From an uncultured Acetatifactor sp. (GTDB lineage: Bacteria; Bacillota; Clostridia; Lachnospirales; Lachnospiraceae): a stretch of DNA of 64,000 nucleotides. Under the pieces are notes generated by a model, which had not been told where the DNA came from, made no database searches, and was given only the letters and a program-made list of their open reading frames with translations. Shown here one piece after another: positions 1 through 9,384 of the stretch (position 1 is the first letter of the stretch; each line of letters begins with the position of its first letter). The position numbers were made by a program, and so were the translations under genes. The stretch covers positions 1 to 64,000 of the forward strand of contig CANRIP010000008.1 in the NCBI GenBank assembly GCA_947630715.1, in the 5' to 3' direction.

Positions 1-93
1 AGACAGCATTTCTTTCAATCTGAAAGAGGACTCATAAAGAAAAACAGGAAAAGTGCCAACGAATACTTGACACATACGCGGGTATTTGAGGTG

Positions 94-122
94 TTGCCCG
101 GCTATTTCTTTTGTGCTATAAT
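94..122 (+). promoter_or_regulatory. Predicted housekeeping promoter of carAB
   Basis: TTGCCC at 94-99 and TATAAT at 117-122 are separated by 17 bp, and TG one base before the -10 makes it an extended -10 promoter. It lies 75 bp before the carA start. The first 90 bases of the window hold no recognisable gene, only a small inverted repeat (11-17 with 21-27). Confidence 0.7.
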
Positions 123-197
123 GGGAAAGATGCAGACGGAAGAAAGAGAGAGGGCGGAAAGGCCCTAAAGCCGCGCGGCGGCGGAATGAGAGGAAAG

Positions 198-1418
198 ATG
201 AAGGCGTTTTTGATTTTGGAGGACGGCACCGTGTTCGAGGGAACCCATATCGGCGCTCAGAGGGAGATCGTCAGCGAGATCGTATTCAATACGTCCATGG
301 CTGGCTATCTGGAGGTTTTGACCGATCCCTCCTACGCGGGACAGGCGGTGTGCATGACATATCCGCTGATCGGCAATTACGGTATCTGCAAGGATGACAT
401 GGAGTCCGTAAAGCCCTGGCCGGACGGTTTTATCGTGAGGGAGCTCTCCCGTATCCCCAGCAATTTTCGAAACGACATGACCATACAGGAATTTCTGGAG
501 CAGAATAACGTGCCCGGCATTGCCGGCATCGACACCAGGGCCCTGACAAAACTCCTGCGGGAAAAGGGAACCATGAACGGCATGATTACCACCGACGGGA
601 ACTTTGACAGGGACAGGGTCCTGCCAAAGCTGAAGGAATATACCACGGGCAGGGTGGTGGAAAGGGTGACGTGCCGGGAAAAGTACCGGATCCCGCCCGC
701 CCTCTCCCCGGATCAGAACGGCCCTCTCTCCGGGTGCGCCAGATTTGACGCAGAGGCGTATCAAAGGGGGGAAAGGGAACTGCGCCCCACTCTGGTGAAG
801 GAATTAAACGGCGCCGGGCTGAAGGTGGCCCTTCTGGATCTGGGCGCCAAGGCCAATATCGGCAGATCTCTGGCGGAGCGCGGCTGTGAGGTGACGGTTT
901 ACCCGGCCTTTACTCCCGCGGCGGAGATTTTGGCGGACGCGCCGGACGGGATTATGCTGAGCAACGGCCCGGGGGACCCCAGGGAATGCGTCTCCGTGAT
1001 CCGGGAGATCAGAAAGCTGTATGAGACCCAGATCCCCATTTTCGCCATCTGCCTGGGGCATCAGCTCATGGCGTTAGCCGCGGGGGCGGATACCCATAAG
1101 ATGAAGTACGGACATCGGGGAGGAAATCACCCGGTGAAGGATCTGTTGACCGGGAGAGTCTATATTTCCTCCCAGAACCACGGATATGTGGTGGACACGG
1201 ACAGGCTGGATCCCGAAATTGCGGTTCCCGCTTTCCTCAACGTGAACGACGGCACCAACGAAGGGCTGATTTATCGGGGGAAAAACATCTTTACGGTACA
1301 GTTTCACCCGGAGGCCTGCCCCGGCCCTCAGGATTCGGGAGGCCTGTTTGACAGGTTCATCCGCATGATGCGGGGGGAAGGAGAAAGCTGTCTGAAAGGG
1401 AGGGAGAGCAATGCCTAA
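198..1418 (+). CDS. carA: Carbamoyl-phosphate synthase small subunit (glutaminase)
   Basis: Hydrolyses glutamine and passes ammonia to CarB, which makes carbamoyl phosphate for pyrimidine and arginine synthesis in the cytoplasm. The N-terminal half is the CPSase small-chain domain. The C-terminal half is a class I glutamine amidotransferase with the nucleophile Cys285 in the ICLGHQ motif and His370/Glu372 in FHPE. At 406 residues it is longer than many homologues because of a segment between the two domains (about residues 170-210). I chose the ATG at 198 because GAGAGG sits just upstream and family proteins begin MKAF; an in-frame ATG at 186 is possible. The end overlaps carB by 8 bp, so the two subunits are translationally coupled. 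Confidence 0.95.
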   Translation: MKAFLILEDGTVFEGTHIGAQREIVSEIVFNTSMAGYLEVLTDPSYAGQAVCMTYPLIGNYGICKDDMESVKPWPDGFIVRELSRIPSNFRNDMTIQEFLEQNNVPGIAGIDTRALTKLLREKGTMNGMITTDGNFDRDRVLPKLKEYTTGRVVERVTCREKYRIPPALSPDQNGPLSGCARFDAEAYQRGERELRPTLVKELNGAGLKVALLDLGAKANIGRSLAERGCEVTVYPAFTPAAEILADAPDGIMLSNGPGDPRECVSVIREIRKLYETQIPIFAICLGHQLMALAAGADTHKMKYGHRGGNHPVKDLLTGRVYISSQNHGYVVDTDRLDPEIAVPAFLNVNDGTNEGLIYRGKNIFTVQFHPEACPGPQDSGGLFDRFIRMMRGEGESCLKGRESNA

Positions 1419-4400
1419 AAATCCGGACGTAAAGAAGGTGATGGTCATCGGTTCCGGCCCCATCGTCATCGGGCAGGCGGCCGAATTTGACTACGCGGGC
1501 ACACAGGCCTGCCGCTCCTTAAAGGAAGAAGGGGTGGAGGTCGTCCTCGTCAATTCCAACCCCGCAACCATTATGACCGACAAGGAGATAGCGGACAAGG
1601 TTTACATAGAGCCCTTGACCGTGAAGGTCCTGGAACAGATCATTGAGAAGGAAAAGCCGGACAGCATCCTGCCTACGCTGGGCGGACAGGCGGGGCTGAA
1701 TCTGGGAATGGAGCTGGAGGAATCCGGCTTTCTGGCATCCCACCATGTGAAACTTCTGGGAACCACCGCGGCAACCATCCGGAACGCGGAGGGACGCCAG
1801 GAGTTTAAGGATCTGATGGAGCGAATCGGCGAACCCTGCGCCGCGTCCAAGGTGGTGGAGACGGTGGAGGACGGCGTGGCGTTTGCGGCGGCCATCGGTT
1901 ATCCTGTGGTGCTGCGGCCCGCGTACACGCTGGGCGGCTCCGGCGGCGGCATTGCCGCAAACCAGGCGCAGTTGGAGGAAATCCTGGAAAACGGACTCAG
2001 GCTGTCCCGGGTGGGGCAGGTGCTGGTGGAGCGCTGCATTGCCGGCTGGAAGGAGATCGAGTACGAGGTCATGCGGGACAGCGCGGGAAGCTGTATCACC
2101 GTCTGCAACATGGAAAACATCGATCCGGTGGGAGTGCATACCGGAGACAGCATTGTGGTGGCCCCTTCTCAGACTTTAAGCGACAAGGAATACCAGATGC
2201 TGCGCACATCCGCTCTGAAGATCATCAACGAGCTTCAGATCACCGGGGGCTGCAATGTGCAGTTTGCCCTGCATCCCACCAGCTTTGAATACTGCGTGAT
2301 CGAGGTCAACCCCAGAGTGAGCCGTTCCTCGGCGCTGGCCTCCAAGGCAACGGGCTATCCCATCGCCAAGGTGGCGGCCAAGATTGCCCTGGGCTACACC
2401 CTGGACGAGATCCGCAACGCCATTACCCAAAAGACCTACGCCAGCTTTGAACCCGCGCTGGATTACTGTGTGGTCAAGCTTCCCAGGCTGCCCTTTGATA
2501 AATTTATCACCGCAAAGCGCACCCTCACCACCCAGATGAAGGCCACCGGGGAGGTGATGAGTATCTGCAACTGCTTTGAGGGAGCTTTGATGAAAGCGAT
2601 CCGTTCCCTGGAACAGCATGTGGACAGTCTGCTGGATGACGAGCTGAGCGCCCTGGGCCCGGAGGAAATCCGGGAGAGGCTTCACATTGTGGACGACCGG
2701 AGGATCTGGGTGATCGCGGAGGCGATTCGCAAGGGCATCGGCTATGAGGAAATCCATGACGTTACCATGATCGATCCCTGGTTTATCGACAAAATCGCGG
2801 TTTTGGTGGAAACGGAGCAGGCGCTGCAAAGCCGGGAACTGACGCCGGAGCTGTTGCGGGAGGCCAAACGCCTGGAGTTTCCCGATCAGGTGATCGCCCG
2901 GCTTGCCGGGAAAACCCCCGAGCAGGTAAAGGCCCTGCGGTATGAAAACGGCATACGGGCGGTTTATAAGATGGTGGATACCTGCGCGGCGGAATTCGCC
3001 GCCTCCACTCCCTATTATTACTCCGTCTACGGCGGGGAGAACGAGGCCGTCGGCGCCCGGGGCCGCAAGAAGGTGCTGGTGCTGGGTTCCGGCCCCATCC
3101 GCATCGGCCAGGGCATCGAGTTTGACTATTGCAGCGTACACGCCACCTGGGCGTTTTCCCGTGCGGGCTATGAAACCGTTATTATCAACAACAATCCGGA
3201 GACGGTGAGTACGGATTTCGACATTGCGGACAAGCTGTATTTTGAGCCGCTGACGCCGGAGGATGTGGAGTCCGTGGTGGACATTGAGAAACCGGACGGC
3301 GCGGTGGTGCAGTTTGGCGGGCAGACCGCCATTAAGCTGACGGAGAGCCTGATGAAGATGGGAGTCCCCATTCTGGGAACCCAGGCGGAGGATGTGGATG
3401 CCGCGGAGGACAGGGAGCTGTTCGACAAGATCCTGGAACAGACGAAAATCCCCCGGGCGGCGGGAGGCACGGTGTACACCGCCGAGGAAGCGAAGGCCGT
3501 GGCCAACCGTCTGGGGTATCCCGTGCTGGTAAGACCCTCCTATGTGCTGGGGGGACAGGGGATGCAGATCGCCATTTCCGATCAGGAGATCGAGGAATTC
3601 ATGGCCATTATCAACCGCTACGCCCAGGATCACCCGATTCTGGTGGACAAGTATCTTCAGGGCAAGGAGATCGAGGTGGACGCGGTGTGCGACGGAAACG
3701 ACATCCTGATCCCCGGGATCATGGAGCATATCGAGCGGACGGGCGTCCATTCCGGGGACAGCATTTCCGTGTATCCCGCCCCCACGATCACGCAGACCGT
3801 GAAGGAGCGGATCGCGGAATACACCGGCCGGCTGGCAAGGGCGCTGCATGTGAAGGGCCTGATCAATATTCAGTTTATTGCCATCGGCGAGGACGTGTAT
3901 GTGATCGAGGTAAACCCCCGGTCCTCCAGAACCGTACCCTATATCAGCAAGGTGACGGGGATCCCCATTGTGGATCTGGCCACAGGGGTTATTATCGGAA
4001 AGACCATACGGGAGCTGGGATACGAGCCGGGCCTGCAGCCGGAGGCCGCGTATTACGCCGTCAAGATGCCGGTGTTTTCCTTTGAAAAGATCAGGGGCGC
4101 GGAGATCAGCCTGGGGCCGGAGATGAAGTCCACAGGCGAGTGCCTGGGAATTGCCAAAGACTTTAACCAGGCGCTTTACAAGGCGTTTCTGGGGGCGGGC
4201 GTGGATCTGCCCCAGTATAAAAACATGATCATTACCGTGAAGGACGCGGACAAGGGGGAGGCTATCGAGATCGGCAGGCGTTTTGAAAAGCTGGGCTATA
4301 CCATCTATGCCACCCGGAGCACCGCGAAGGCGTTAAATGACGCGGGGGTAAAGGCGAGAAAGGTCAACAAGATTTCCCAGGAGTCTCCCACGGTGATGGA

Positions 4401-4632
4401 TCTGATCCTGGGACACAGGATCGATCTGGTGATCGACACTCCCACCCAGGGAAGGGATAAATCCAGGGACGGATTCCTGATCCGCCGCACCGCCATCGAG
4501 ACCGGCGTCTACTGCATCACCGCGCTGGATACCGCCAACGCGCTGGTGACCAGCCTGGAAAACGCGGATGACAAGCTGACCCTGGTGGATATCGCGAATC
4601 TTCAGACCCGGTCATCAGACCCGGTAAAATAA
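1411..4632 (+). CDS. carB: Carbamoyl-phosphate synthase large subunit
   Basis: Makes carbamoyl phosphate from bicarbonate, two ATP and the ammonia delivered by CarA. The 1073-residue protein has the full family layout: two homologous ATP-grasp halves (about 1-540 and 541-925), each opening with a glycine-rich GSGP(I)xIGQ segment, then an allosteric MGS-like domain (about 935-1073). The ATG overlaps the end of carA and has a strong GGGAGGGAG ribosome site. No interruption or missing half is seen. The gene ends 127 bp before the superoxide dismutase gene; that gap holds a GC-rich hairpin (4681-4699) without a T-tract. Confidence 0.97.
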   Translation: MPKNPDVKKVMVIGSGPIVIGQAAEFDYAGTQACRSLKEEGVEVVLVNSNPATIMTDKEIADKVYIEPLTVKVLEQIIEKEKPDSILPTLGGQAGLNLGMELEESGFLASHHVKLLGTTAATIRNAEGRQEFKDLMERIGEPCAASKVVETVEDGVAFAAAIGYPVVLRPAYTLGGSGGGIAANQAQLEEILENGLRLSRVGQVLVERCIAGWKEIEYEVMRDSAGSCITVCNMENIDPVGVHTGDSIVVAPSQTLSDKEYQMLRTSALKIINELQITGGCNVQFALHPTSFEYCVIEVNPRVSRSSALASKATGYPIAKVAAKIALGYTLDEIRNAITQKTYASFEPALDYCVVKLPRLPFDKFITAKRTLTTQMKATGEVMSICNCFEGALMKAIRSLEQHVDSLLDDELSALGPEEIRERLHIVDDRRIWVIAEAIRKGIGYEEIHDVTMIDPWFIDKIAVLVETEQALQSRELTPELLREAKRLEFPDQVIARLAGKTPEQVKALRYENGIRAVYKMVDTCAAEFAASTPYYYSVYGGENEAVGARGRKKVLVLGSGPIRIGQGIEFDYCSVHATWAFSRAGYETVIINNNPETVSTDFDIADKLYFEPLTPEDVESVVDIEKPDGAVVQFGGQTAIKLTESLMKMGVPILGTQAEDVDAAEDRELFDKILEQTKIPRAAGGTVYTAEEAKAVANRLGYPVLVRPSYVLGGQGMQIAISDQEIEEFMAIINRYAQDHPILVDKYLQGKEIEVDAVCDGNDILIPGIMEHIERTGVHSGDSISVYPAPTITQTVKERIAEYTGRLARALHVKGLINIQFIAIGEDVYVIEVNPRSSRTVPYISKVTGIPIVDLATGVIIGKTIRELGYEPGLQPEAAYYAVKMPVFSFEKIRGAEISLGPEMKSTGECLGIAKDFNQALYKAFLGAGVDLPQYKNMIITVKDADKGEAIEIGRRFEKLGYTIYATRSTAKALNDAGVKARKVNKISQESPTVMDLILGHRIDLVIDTPTQGRDKSRDGFLIRRTAIETGVYCITALDTANALVTSLENADDKLTLVDIANLQTRSSDPVK

Positions 4633-4759
4633 GGTAATATTCTTGGGGAGTACGGGATATACTAGGGATGATAACGGGCCCGTTCCCAGCCGGGGAACGC
4701 GGCCGTCATAATGCCGGCGGATCGCGCCCGGCGGCGAGACGGAAAGAGAGGAAACAAAC

Positions 4760-5386
4760 ATGAAAGCTGAAACCTATCCCTTTGTGGCAAGACCCCTGCC
4801 CTATGAGTATGACGCCCTGATCCCGGTACTGGATGCAGATACGCTGACCTTTCATCACGACAGGCATTACAAGACCTATGTGGACAACTTGAATAAGGCG
4901 CTTTCGGATTATCCCGAATTGCAGGATAAATCTTTAAAGGAGCTGTTGACCGGACTGGACAATATGCCGGAGCCCCTCCGGACGCAGGTGCGCAACAACG
5001 GCGGCGGGGTATATAACCATGAACTGTATTTTGATTCCATGCAAAGCCCTGTGGGGCAGGATCCCACGGGAGAGCTGGCGGCGGCCATAGACAGGGATTT
5101 CGGCTCCTACCGGCAGTGGAAGGAGCAGATGAAGGAGGCGGCGGTGAGCAAATTCGGATCCGGCTGGGCCGTGCTGGCGGCCGACCGGGAGGGGAAATTG
5201 TCCGTTGTCCAGACCTCCAATCAGGATGTGCCGAATCTGAAAGAGCTGACGCCCCTGTTTTTGACGGATGTGTGGGAACACGCCTATTATCTTCAGTACC
5301 AGAACCGCCGTGCGGATTATGTGGAAGGGTGGTTTGGGCTGATCAACTGGAGAAAGGCGGAGCAAAGATATACCCAGCGGCAGTAG
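4760..5386 (+). CDS. sodA: Fe/Mn superoxide dismutase
   Basis: Converts superoxide to oxygen and peroxide in the cytoplasm. The 208-residue product has both family domains and all four metal ligands: His32 in the first helix (FHHDRH), His87 (YNHEL), and Asp170 with His174 (DVWEH). The ATG follows GAGAGGAAAC. The ligands do not tell iron from manganese use, so the metal is left open; the symbol is the generic one. In an anaerobe this enzyme fits survival of brief oxygen exposure, as does the hemerythrin gene at 46.6 kb. It appears to be a single-gene unit between carB and a repeat region. Confidence 0.92.
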   Translation: MKAETYPFVARPLPYEYDALIPVLDADTLTFHHDRHYKTYVDNLNKALSDYPELQDKSLKELLTGLDNMPEPLRTQVRNNGGGVYNHELYFDSMQSPVGQDPTGELAAAIDRDFGSYRQWKEQMKEAAVSKFGSGWAVLAADREGKLSVVQTSNQDVPNLKELTPLFLTDVWEHAYYLQYQNRRADYVEGWFGLINWRKAEQRYTQRQ

Positions 5387-5446
5387 AAACCCATCCGGCG
5401 CCCATGCCCTTTCGGCGGTTCATAGGGTTTAAGCTTTTTCGGTGTG

Positions 5447-5596
5447 GGAGAACCTGGCGCGGGGGCTCCCGCATTTTCTGTTCCGGATCCGGACGGGGCA
5501 GGTTTCTCCGGAGATGCAATCGGAGAACCTGGCGCGGGGGCTCCCACATTTTCTGTTCCGGATCCGGACGGGACGGGTTTCCCCGGAGATGCAATC
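5447..5596. repeat. Two tandem copies of a 75-bp palindrome-rich repeat
   Basis: Copies at 5447-5521 and 5522-5596 differ at only a few positions, and a third copy begins (GGAGAAC) at 5597 and then breaks off. Each unit carries inverted repeats: GGGAG/CTCCC around a GC loop, the 12-bp palindrome TCCGGATCCGGA, and CTCCGGAG. The unit is exactly 25 codons long, so frames stay open through it on both strands without implying a protein. It fills the 294-bp gap between sodA and queH. No terminator or promoter is clear here. Confidence 0.85.
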
Positions 5597-5680
5597 GGAG
5601 AACGGAGAGCGGGGAATGGAGAGCAGAGGACGGAGAGCGTCGGGGCGTCGGCCCCGGCCTGGGAGGAAGGATTTCCTGAC

Positions 5681-6325
5681 ATGAATCGAATCAATTATCA
5701 AAAAGAACTGGAGCTGCTGCTGAACCGGCTCTCTCAAAGCGCCGGGGAGGGGATGGAGCCGCCGTCTTTGCTGTTACATAGCTGCTGCGCCCCATGCAGC
5801 AGTTATGTGCTGGAGTATCTGTGCGGGCGGTTTGGAATCACGGTGTTTTATTATAACCCCAATATCACGGAGGATCGGGAATACCGGCTGCGGGCGGCGG
5901 AGCAAAAACGTCTGATAGAAACCTATAACCGGGAGGGCAGAGGGTACCCCATCCGGGTCGTGGAAGGAGATTATGAGCCCCGCAGGTTTTGGGAGGCGGC
6001 GGCAGGGCTGGAAGACTGCCCCGAAGGGGGAGACCGATGTCTCCGATGCTTTGACCTGCGTCTGCGGGAGACGGCCAAACGGGCAAAGGACGGGCGGTTT
6101 GACTTTTTCGGCACCACCCTGACGATCAGCCCCCTGAAGGACGCGGAAACCATCAACGGGATCGGAAAGGGACTGGAGGCGGAATACGGCGTGAGCTGGC
6201 TGCCCTCGGATTTTAAGAAAAAGGACGGCTATAAGCGCTCCATAGAGCTGTCCCGGGAGTACGCTTTATACCGTCAGGATTACTGCGGCTGCGCCTTTTC
6301 CAAACGGGACCGGGGAAAGATTTAG
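5681..6325 (+). CDS. queH: Epoxyqueuosine reductase QueH
   Basis: Catalyses the last step of queuosine synthesis, reducing epoxyqueuosine to queuosine in tRNA. It is the cobalamin-independent alternative to QueG. The 214-residue protein has the DUF208/QueH hallmarks: the paired cysteines Cys35-Cys36 and Cys39 (CCAPC), a CLRCFDLR motif in the middle, and a C-terminal YCGC, which together hold the Fe-S cluster and catalytic cysteines. The ATG at 5681 follows GGGAGGAAGG. The open frame runs further upstream through the 75-bp repeat, but that part is not conserved protein and is excluded. The repeat leaves only about 85 bp directly before the start. Confidence 0.93.
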   Translation: MNRINYQKELELLLNRLSQSAGEGMEPPSLLLHSCCAPCSSYVLEYLCGRFGITVFYYNPNITEDREYRLRAAEQKRLIETYNREGRGYPIRVVEGDYEPRRFWEAAAGLEDCPEGGDRCLRCFDLRLRETAKRAKDGRFDFFGTTLTISPLKDAETINGIGKGLEAEYGVSWLPSDFKKKDGYKRSIELSREYALYRQDYCGCAFSKRDRGKI

Positions 6326-6354
6326 TTGCGGTATGGGAAAAGATAGGATATACT
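6326..6354 (+). promoter_or_regulatory. Predicted promoter of argS
   Basis: TTGCGG at 6326-6331, 17 bp, TATACT at 6349-6354. It begins directly after the queH stop codon, so argS is probably transcribed on its own. Confidence 0.55.
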
Positions 6355-6422
6355 TCTAAACAGCGACATTATTTCACGGCGGGCGTCGCCCGGGGGCCGT
6401 GTGCGAAAGGTACGGAGTCAAC

Positions 6423-8189
6423 ATGAAGAAAATTTTGGATTTATTGTCGGAAGAAATGGGAAAGGCTTTTGAGGCCGCCGGGTACGACGGCGCCCTGGGA
6501 AGGGTGACGGTCTCCAACCGGCCGGACCTGTGCGAATACCAGTGCAACGGCGCTATGGCGGGGGCAAAGCGGTATCACAAGGCGCCCCTTGCCATTGCGG
6601 GAGAAGTGGCGGAGAAATTGCAGGGGAACCATGTATTCAGCCAGGCCGCCGCGGTGGCTCCCGGTTTCCTGAATCTGAAGCTTTCCGAGGAATATCTGAC
6701 CCGGATCGTAAAGAGGATGGAAACGGAGCCCAAATTCGGCCTGGAGCCGCCTCAGAAGGCGAAGAAGATTGTCATCGATTACGGGGGAGCCAATGTGGCA
6801 AAGCCCCTGCATGTGGGACATATCCGTCCCGCGGTCATCGGCGAGAGCGTCAAGCGGATCTGCCGGTATGCGGGACATGAGGTGATCGGCGACGCCCATC
6901 TGGGTGACTGGGGGCTTCAGATCGGCCTGGTGATCGTGGGCCTTCAGGACCGGCAGCCGGATTTGCCTTATTTTGACGAAGCTTATCAGGGGGAATACCC
7001 CAAGGAGCCTCCCTTCACCATTTCCGAACTGGCGGCAATCTATCCGGAGGCCAGCGCCAAGTCCAAGGAGGATCCGGCGTACCGGGCGAAAGCCATGGAA
7101 GCCACATATCGGTTTCAGAACGGCGTCCCCGGTTACCGCGCCCTGTGGCAGCATATTATGAACGTGTCCATCCCGGATCTGAAAAGGAATTATGCCGGCC
7201 TGAACGTGGAATTCGATCTCTGGAAGGGGGAGAGCGACGTCCGCGACCTGATTCCGGAGATGGTGGAATACATGAAGAAAAACGGGTACGCCCACATCAG
7301 CCAGGGAGCGCTGGTGGTGGATGTGAAGGAGGAAACCGATACCAAGGAGATTCCCCCCTGCATGATCCTGAAATCGGACGGCGCGTCCCTGTATAATACC
7401 ACGGATCTGGCCACTATTCTGGAGCGGATGCGGCTCTATCACCCGGACGAGATCATATATGTGGTGGACAAGCGCCAGGATCTGTATTTTGAGCAGTTGT
7501 TCCGCTGCGCCCGGAAGACAAAGCTGGTGGAGCCGGAGACGAAACTTACCTTCCTGGGATTCGGCACCATGAACGGAGCGGACGGGAAACCCTTTAAGAC
7601 CCGGGACGGGGGCGTGATGCGCCTGGAGGATCTGATCTCGGAAACCCGGGAGGAGATGTACCGGAAAATCCGGGAGGGACGGGAGATGCCCGAGGAACAG
7701 GCCCGCCGGGTGGCGGAGCAGGTGGCGGTTTCCGCTCTCAAATACGGGGATCTGTCCAACCAGGCGTCCAAGGATTATGTGTTCGACATAGATCGGTTTA
7801 CTTCCTTTGAGGGGGATACGGGCCCGTACATTCTCTATACCATCGTGCGGATCAAATCCATTCTGGCCAAGTATGCGGAACAGGGAGGCGGCTTTTCGGG
7901 ACTGTCCCTTCTGCCGGCCTTTACGGAATCGGAAAAACAGTTGGAGATGACCCTGATACAGTTTAACGCCGTGGTGCAGTCGGCCTGTGAGGAAATCGCG
8001 CCCCATAGGATCTGCGCCTACATTTACGATCTGGCCAACGCCTTTAACCATTTTTACCATGAGACGAAAATTCTGGGCGAGGAGGACGCAGGGAAACGGG
8101 AGAGCCTGATCGATCTTCTGGTTCTGACCCGTAACGTGCTGGAGACCTGCATCAATCTGCTGGGCTTTGAGGCGCCGGAGAAAATGTGA
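6423..8189 (+). CDS. argS: Arginyl-tRNA synthetase
   Basis: Class I synthetase that charges tRNA-Arg. The 588-residue protein has the N-terminal Add1-like domain, the nucleotide-binding HVGH signature (within PLHVGHIR) and the C-terminal anticodon-binding helical domain (ALKY..LSNQ then LLVLTRNVLETC). A canonical KMSKS is absent, as is usual for many ArgRS; the corresponding region reads GKPFKTRDGG. GGAG at 6414-6417 lies five bases before the ATG, which is why this start is preferred over an in-frame ATG at 6399. No leader element such as a T-box is visible upstream. Confidence 0.95.
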   Translation: MKKILDLLSEEMGKAFEAAGYDGALGRVTVSNRPDLCEYQCNGAMAGAKRYHKAPLAIAGEVAEKLQGNHVFSQAAAVAPGFLNLKLSEEYLTRIVKRMETEPKFGLEPPQKAKKIVIDYGGANVAKPLHVGHIRPAVIGESVKRICRYAGHEVIGDAHLGDWGLQIGLVIVGLQDRQPDLPYFDEAYQGEYPKEPPFTISELAAIYPEASAKSKEDPAYRAKAMEATYRFQNGVPGYRALWQHIMNVSIPDLKRNYAGLNVEFDLWKGESDVRDLIPEMVEYMKKNGYAHISQGALVVDVKEETDTKEIPPCMILKSDGASLYNTTDLATILERMRLYHPDEIIYVVDKRQDLYFEQLFRCARKTKLVEPETKLTFLGFGTMNGADGKPFKTRDGGVMRLEDLISETREEMYRKIREGREMPEEQARRVAEQVAVSALKYGDLSNQASKDYVFDIDRFTSFEGDTGPYILYTIVRIKSILAKYAEQGGGFSGLSLLPAFTESEKQLEMTLIQFNAVVQSACEEIAPHRICAYIYDLANAFNHFYHETKILGEEDAGKRESLIDLLVLTRNVLETCINLLGFEAPEKM

Positions 8190-8251
8190 GGCTTAGCCCG
8201 CCGTTTCGTGGAAAGATCATTTTCAGCCGTTTCGTGGAAACAAAAAAGATG

Positions 8252-8280
8252 TTGACAAACCGGAAGCCACACGGTATACT
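8252..8280 (+). promoter_or_regulatory. Strong predicted promoter of the tRNA-Val/tRNA-Met pair
   Basis: TTGACA at 8252-8257, 17 bp, TATACT at 8275-8280, 32 bp before tRNA-Val. Just upstream is a 15-bp direct repeat (8200-8214 and 8226-8240). Confidence 0.8.
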
Positions 8281-8312
8281 GAATGAGTCGGCTGTTTGGA
8301 AAGCCGGCGGAC

Positions 8313-8385
8313 GGAAGTTTAGCTCAGCTGGGAGAGCATCTGCCTTACAAGCAGAGGGTCATAGGTTCGAGCCCTATAACTTCCA
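8313..8385 (+). tRNA. tRNA-Val (anticodon TAC)
   Basis: A complete cloverleaf: acceptor GGAAGTT/AACTTCC, anticodon stem TCTGC/GCAGA with loop CTTACAA, and T-stem ATAGG/CCTAT with loop TTCGAGC. The anticodon is at 8346-8348. The discriminator base is A and no CCA is encoded, so CCA must be added by nucleotidyltransferase. Confidence 0.96.
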
Positions 8386-8408
8386 TTCCGGTAAAGACCG
8401 GGTTTTAT

Positions 8409-8482
8409 GGCGAGATAGCTCAGCTGGCTAGAGCACACGGTTCATACCCGTGGTGTCGAGGGTTCAAGTCCCCCTCTCGCTA
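8409..8482 (+). tRNA. Elongator tRNA-Met (anticodon CAT)
   Basis: Acceptor GGCGAGA/TCTCGCT (with a G-U first pair) and anticodon stem CACGG/CCGTG around TTCATAC. It lacks the GGG/CCC anticodon stem of the initiator, so it is read as elongator Met. The T-stem is GAGGG against CCCCC, which leaves an A-C mismatch at pair 50-64. No CCA is encoded. It is 23 bp from tRNA-Val and probably shares its transcript. Confidence 0.93.
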
Positions 8483-8487
8483 CCTTG

Positions 8488-8525
8488 GAAACGGCATGGC
8501 TCGGAAGCTGTGCCGTTTCTTTTAT
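8488..8525 (+). terminator. Intrinsic terminator after the tRNA pair
   Basis: A 9-bp stem, GAAACGGCA (8488-8496) with TGCCGTTTC (8511-8519), is followed by a T-rich run (TTCTTTTA). It separates the tRNA unit from ispF. Confidence 0.75.
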
Positions 8526-8606
8526 ATTCCGACGCGGGGCGGATCCGGCCCCTGCGCCACGGCTGGAATAAAAAATGCCGCGTCTGCGGCGGAAATGCAG
8601 GGAATG

Positions 8607-9146
8607 ATGAGAACAGGAATAGGATATGACGTCCACCGGCTGGTGGAAGGGAGAAAACTGATTCTGGGGGGAGTGGAGATCCCCTGGAAAAAAGGGCTGC
8701 TGGGACATTCGGACGCGGATGTGCTGGTACACGCCGTGATGGACGCGCTGCTGGGGGCGGCGGCCCTGGGGGATATCGGACAGCATTTCCCCGACACGGA
8801 TCCTGCCTATGAGGGGGTTTCCTCTCTCGCTCTGCTGGCAAAGGTGGGGCAGATGCTTGGGGAGAAGGGATTCCTGATTGAAAACCTGGACGCGGTGATC
8901 GTCGCCCAGGAGCCGAAGATGCGGCCGTATATAGAATCGATGCGGCAAAATATCGCGGAAACGCTGGAGCTGGATCCGGAGTGCGTCAACGTCAAGGCCA
9001 CTACGGAGGAAGGGCTGGGCTTTACGGGCCAGGGAGAGGGAATTTCCGCTCAGGCAGTCTGTCTGCTCACCAGCCCTTACGACTGGGGCGGCGGCCGGAT
9101 GCCCGGCGGCTGCGACGGCTGCGCGGGCTGCGGAAGAAGTTGCTGA
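8607..9146 (+). CDS. ispF: 2-C-methyl-D-erythritol 2,4-cyclodiphosphate synthase
   Basis: Enzyme of the MEP isoprenoid pathway that cyclises CDP-methylerythritol 2-phosphate with loss of CMP. The protein starts with the signature GIGYDVHR, giving the Asp/His metal ligands, then [11 protein letters not shown] and the C-terminal [13 protein letters not shown]. Enzymes of this family are usually about 157-160 residues; this one is 179, and the extra tail is cysteine-rich ([11 protein letters not shown]). Two neighbouring ATGs (8604 and 8607) could start it; 8607 follows AGGGA and gives the usual M-R-x-G-I-G beginning. Other MEP genes are not nearby. Confidence 0.94.
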   Translation: MRTGIGYDVHRLVEGRKLILGGVEIPWKKGLLGHSDADVLVHAVMDALLGAAALGDIGQHFPDTDPAYEGVSSLALLAKVGQMLGEKGFLIENLDAVIVAQEPKMRPYIESMRQNIAETLELDPECVNVKATTEEGLGFTGQGEGISAQAVCLLTSPYDWGGGRMPGGCDGCAGCGRSC

Positions 9147-9172
9147 CAAAGGCTTTCCCGGCGCAAAAACAG

Positions 9173-9201
9173 TTGACAAATCCTTCTGCTTTGCATATTC
9201 T
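9173..9201 (+). promoter_or_regulatory. Strong predicted promoter of the cysE-sigH block
   Basis: TTGACA at 9173-9178, 17 bp, TATTCT at 9196-9201, only 27 bp after the ispF stop. It sets the expected transcript start near 9208. Confidence 0.75.
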
Positions 9202-9207
9202 GTTTCA

Positions 9208-9384
9208 TAGATAGTTTGATTGGGAAAAGAGAACGTGCGCAAAACGTATGGAGGGAAAGGCGAAAGCGCCTTGATGCAGAGTGGAACCGTGGGCAAGCCG
9301 TCTCCGGCAGGACGGAATTTCCCGCGGATTTTCGCGTGGCAGGGCTTTTACGCACCGTCTCTCGTCCCCTTTGTGTGAGGGAAC
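9208..9384 (+). promoter_or_regulatory. T-box-like leader of cysE-cysS, with a very short 5' arm
   Basis: A close match to the conserved T-box (AGAGTGGAACCGTGG) lies at 9278-9292, preceded by a small GGCG/CGCC hairpin (9259-9270) that could be stem III. A CACCGTCTCT segment near 9351-9362 could form the 3' side of the antiterminator. T-boxes sense uncharged tRNA, here presumably tRNA-Cys because cysE and cysS follow. Only about 70 bases separate the predicted transcript start from the T-box, too few for a normal stem I of about 100 nt. A short ACGT/ACGT hairpin with a TGC in its loop (about 9232-9246) is the only specifier candidate. No clear terminator is seen, so the output could act on translation. 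Confidence 0.6.

Noticed and set aside
2176..3849. Long open frame on the minus strand inside carB
   Set aside because: It is a shadow of the GC-rich carB coding frame, with no conserved protein features or ribosome site; similar shadows occur in argS, thrS and the RND gene.
5444..5680. N-terminal extension of QueH through the 75-bp repeat
   Set aside because: The frame is open only because the repeat is 25 codons long; a good ribosome site lies just before the ATG at 5681 and homologues start there.
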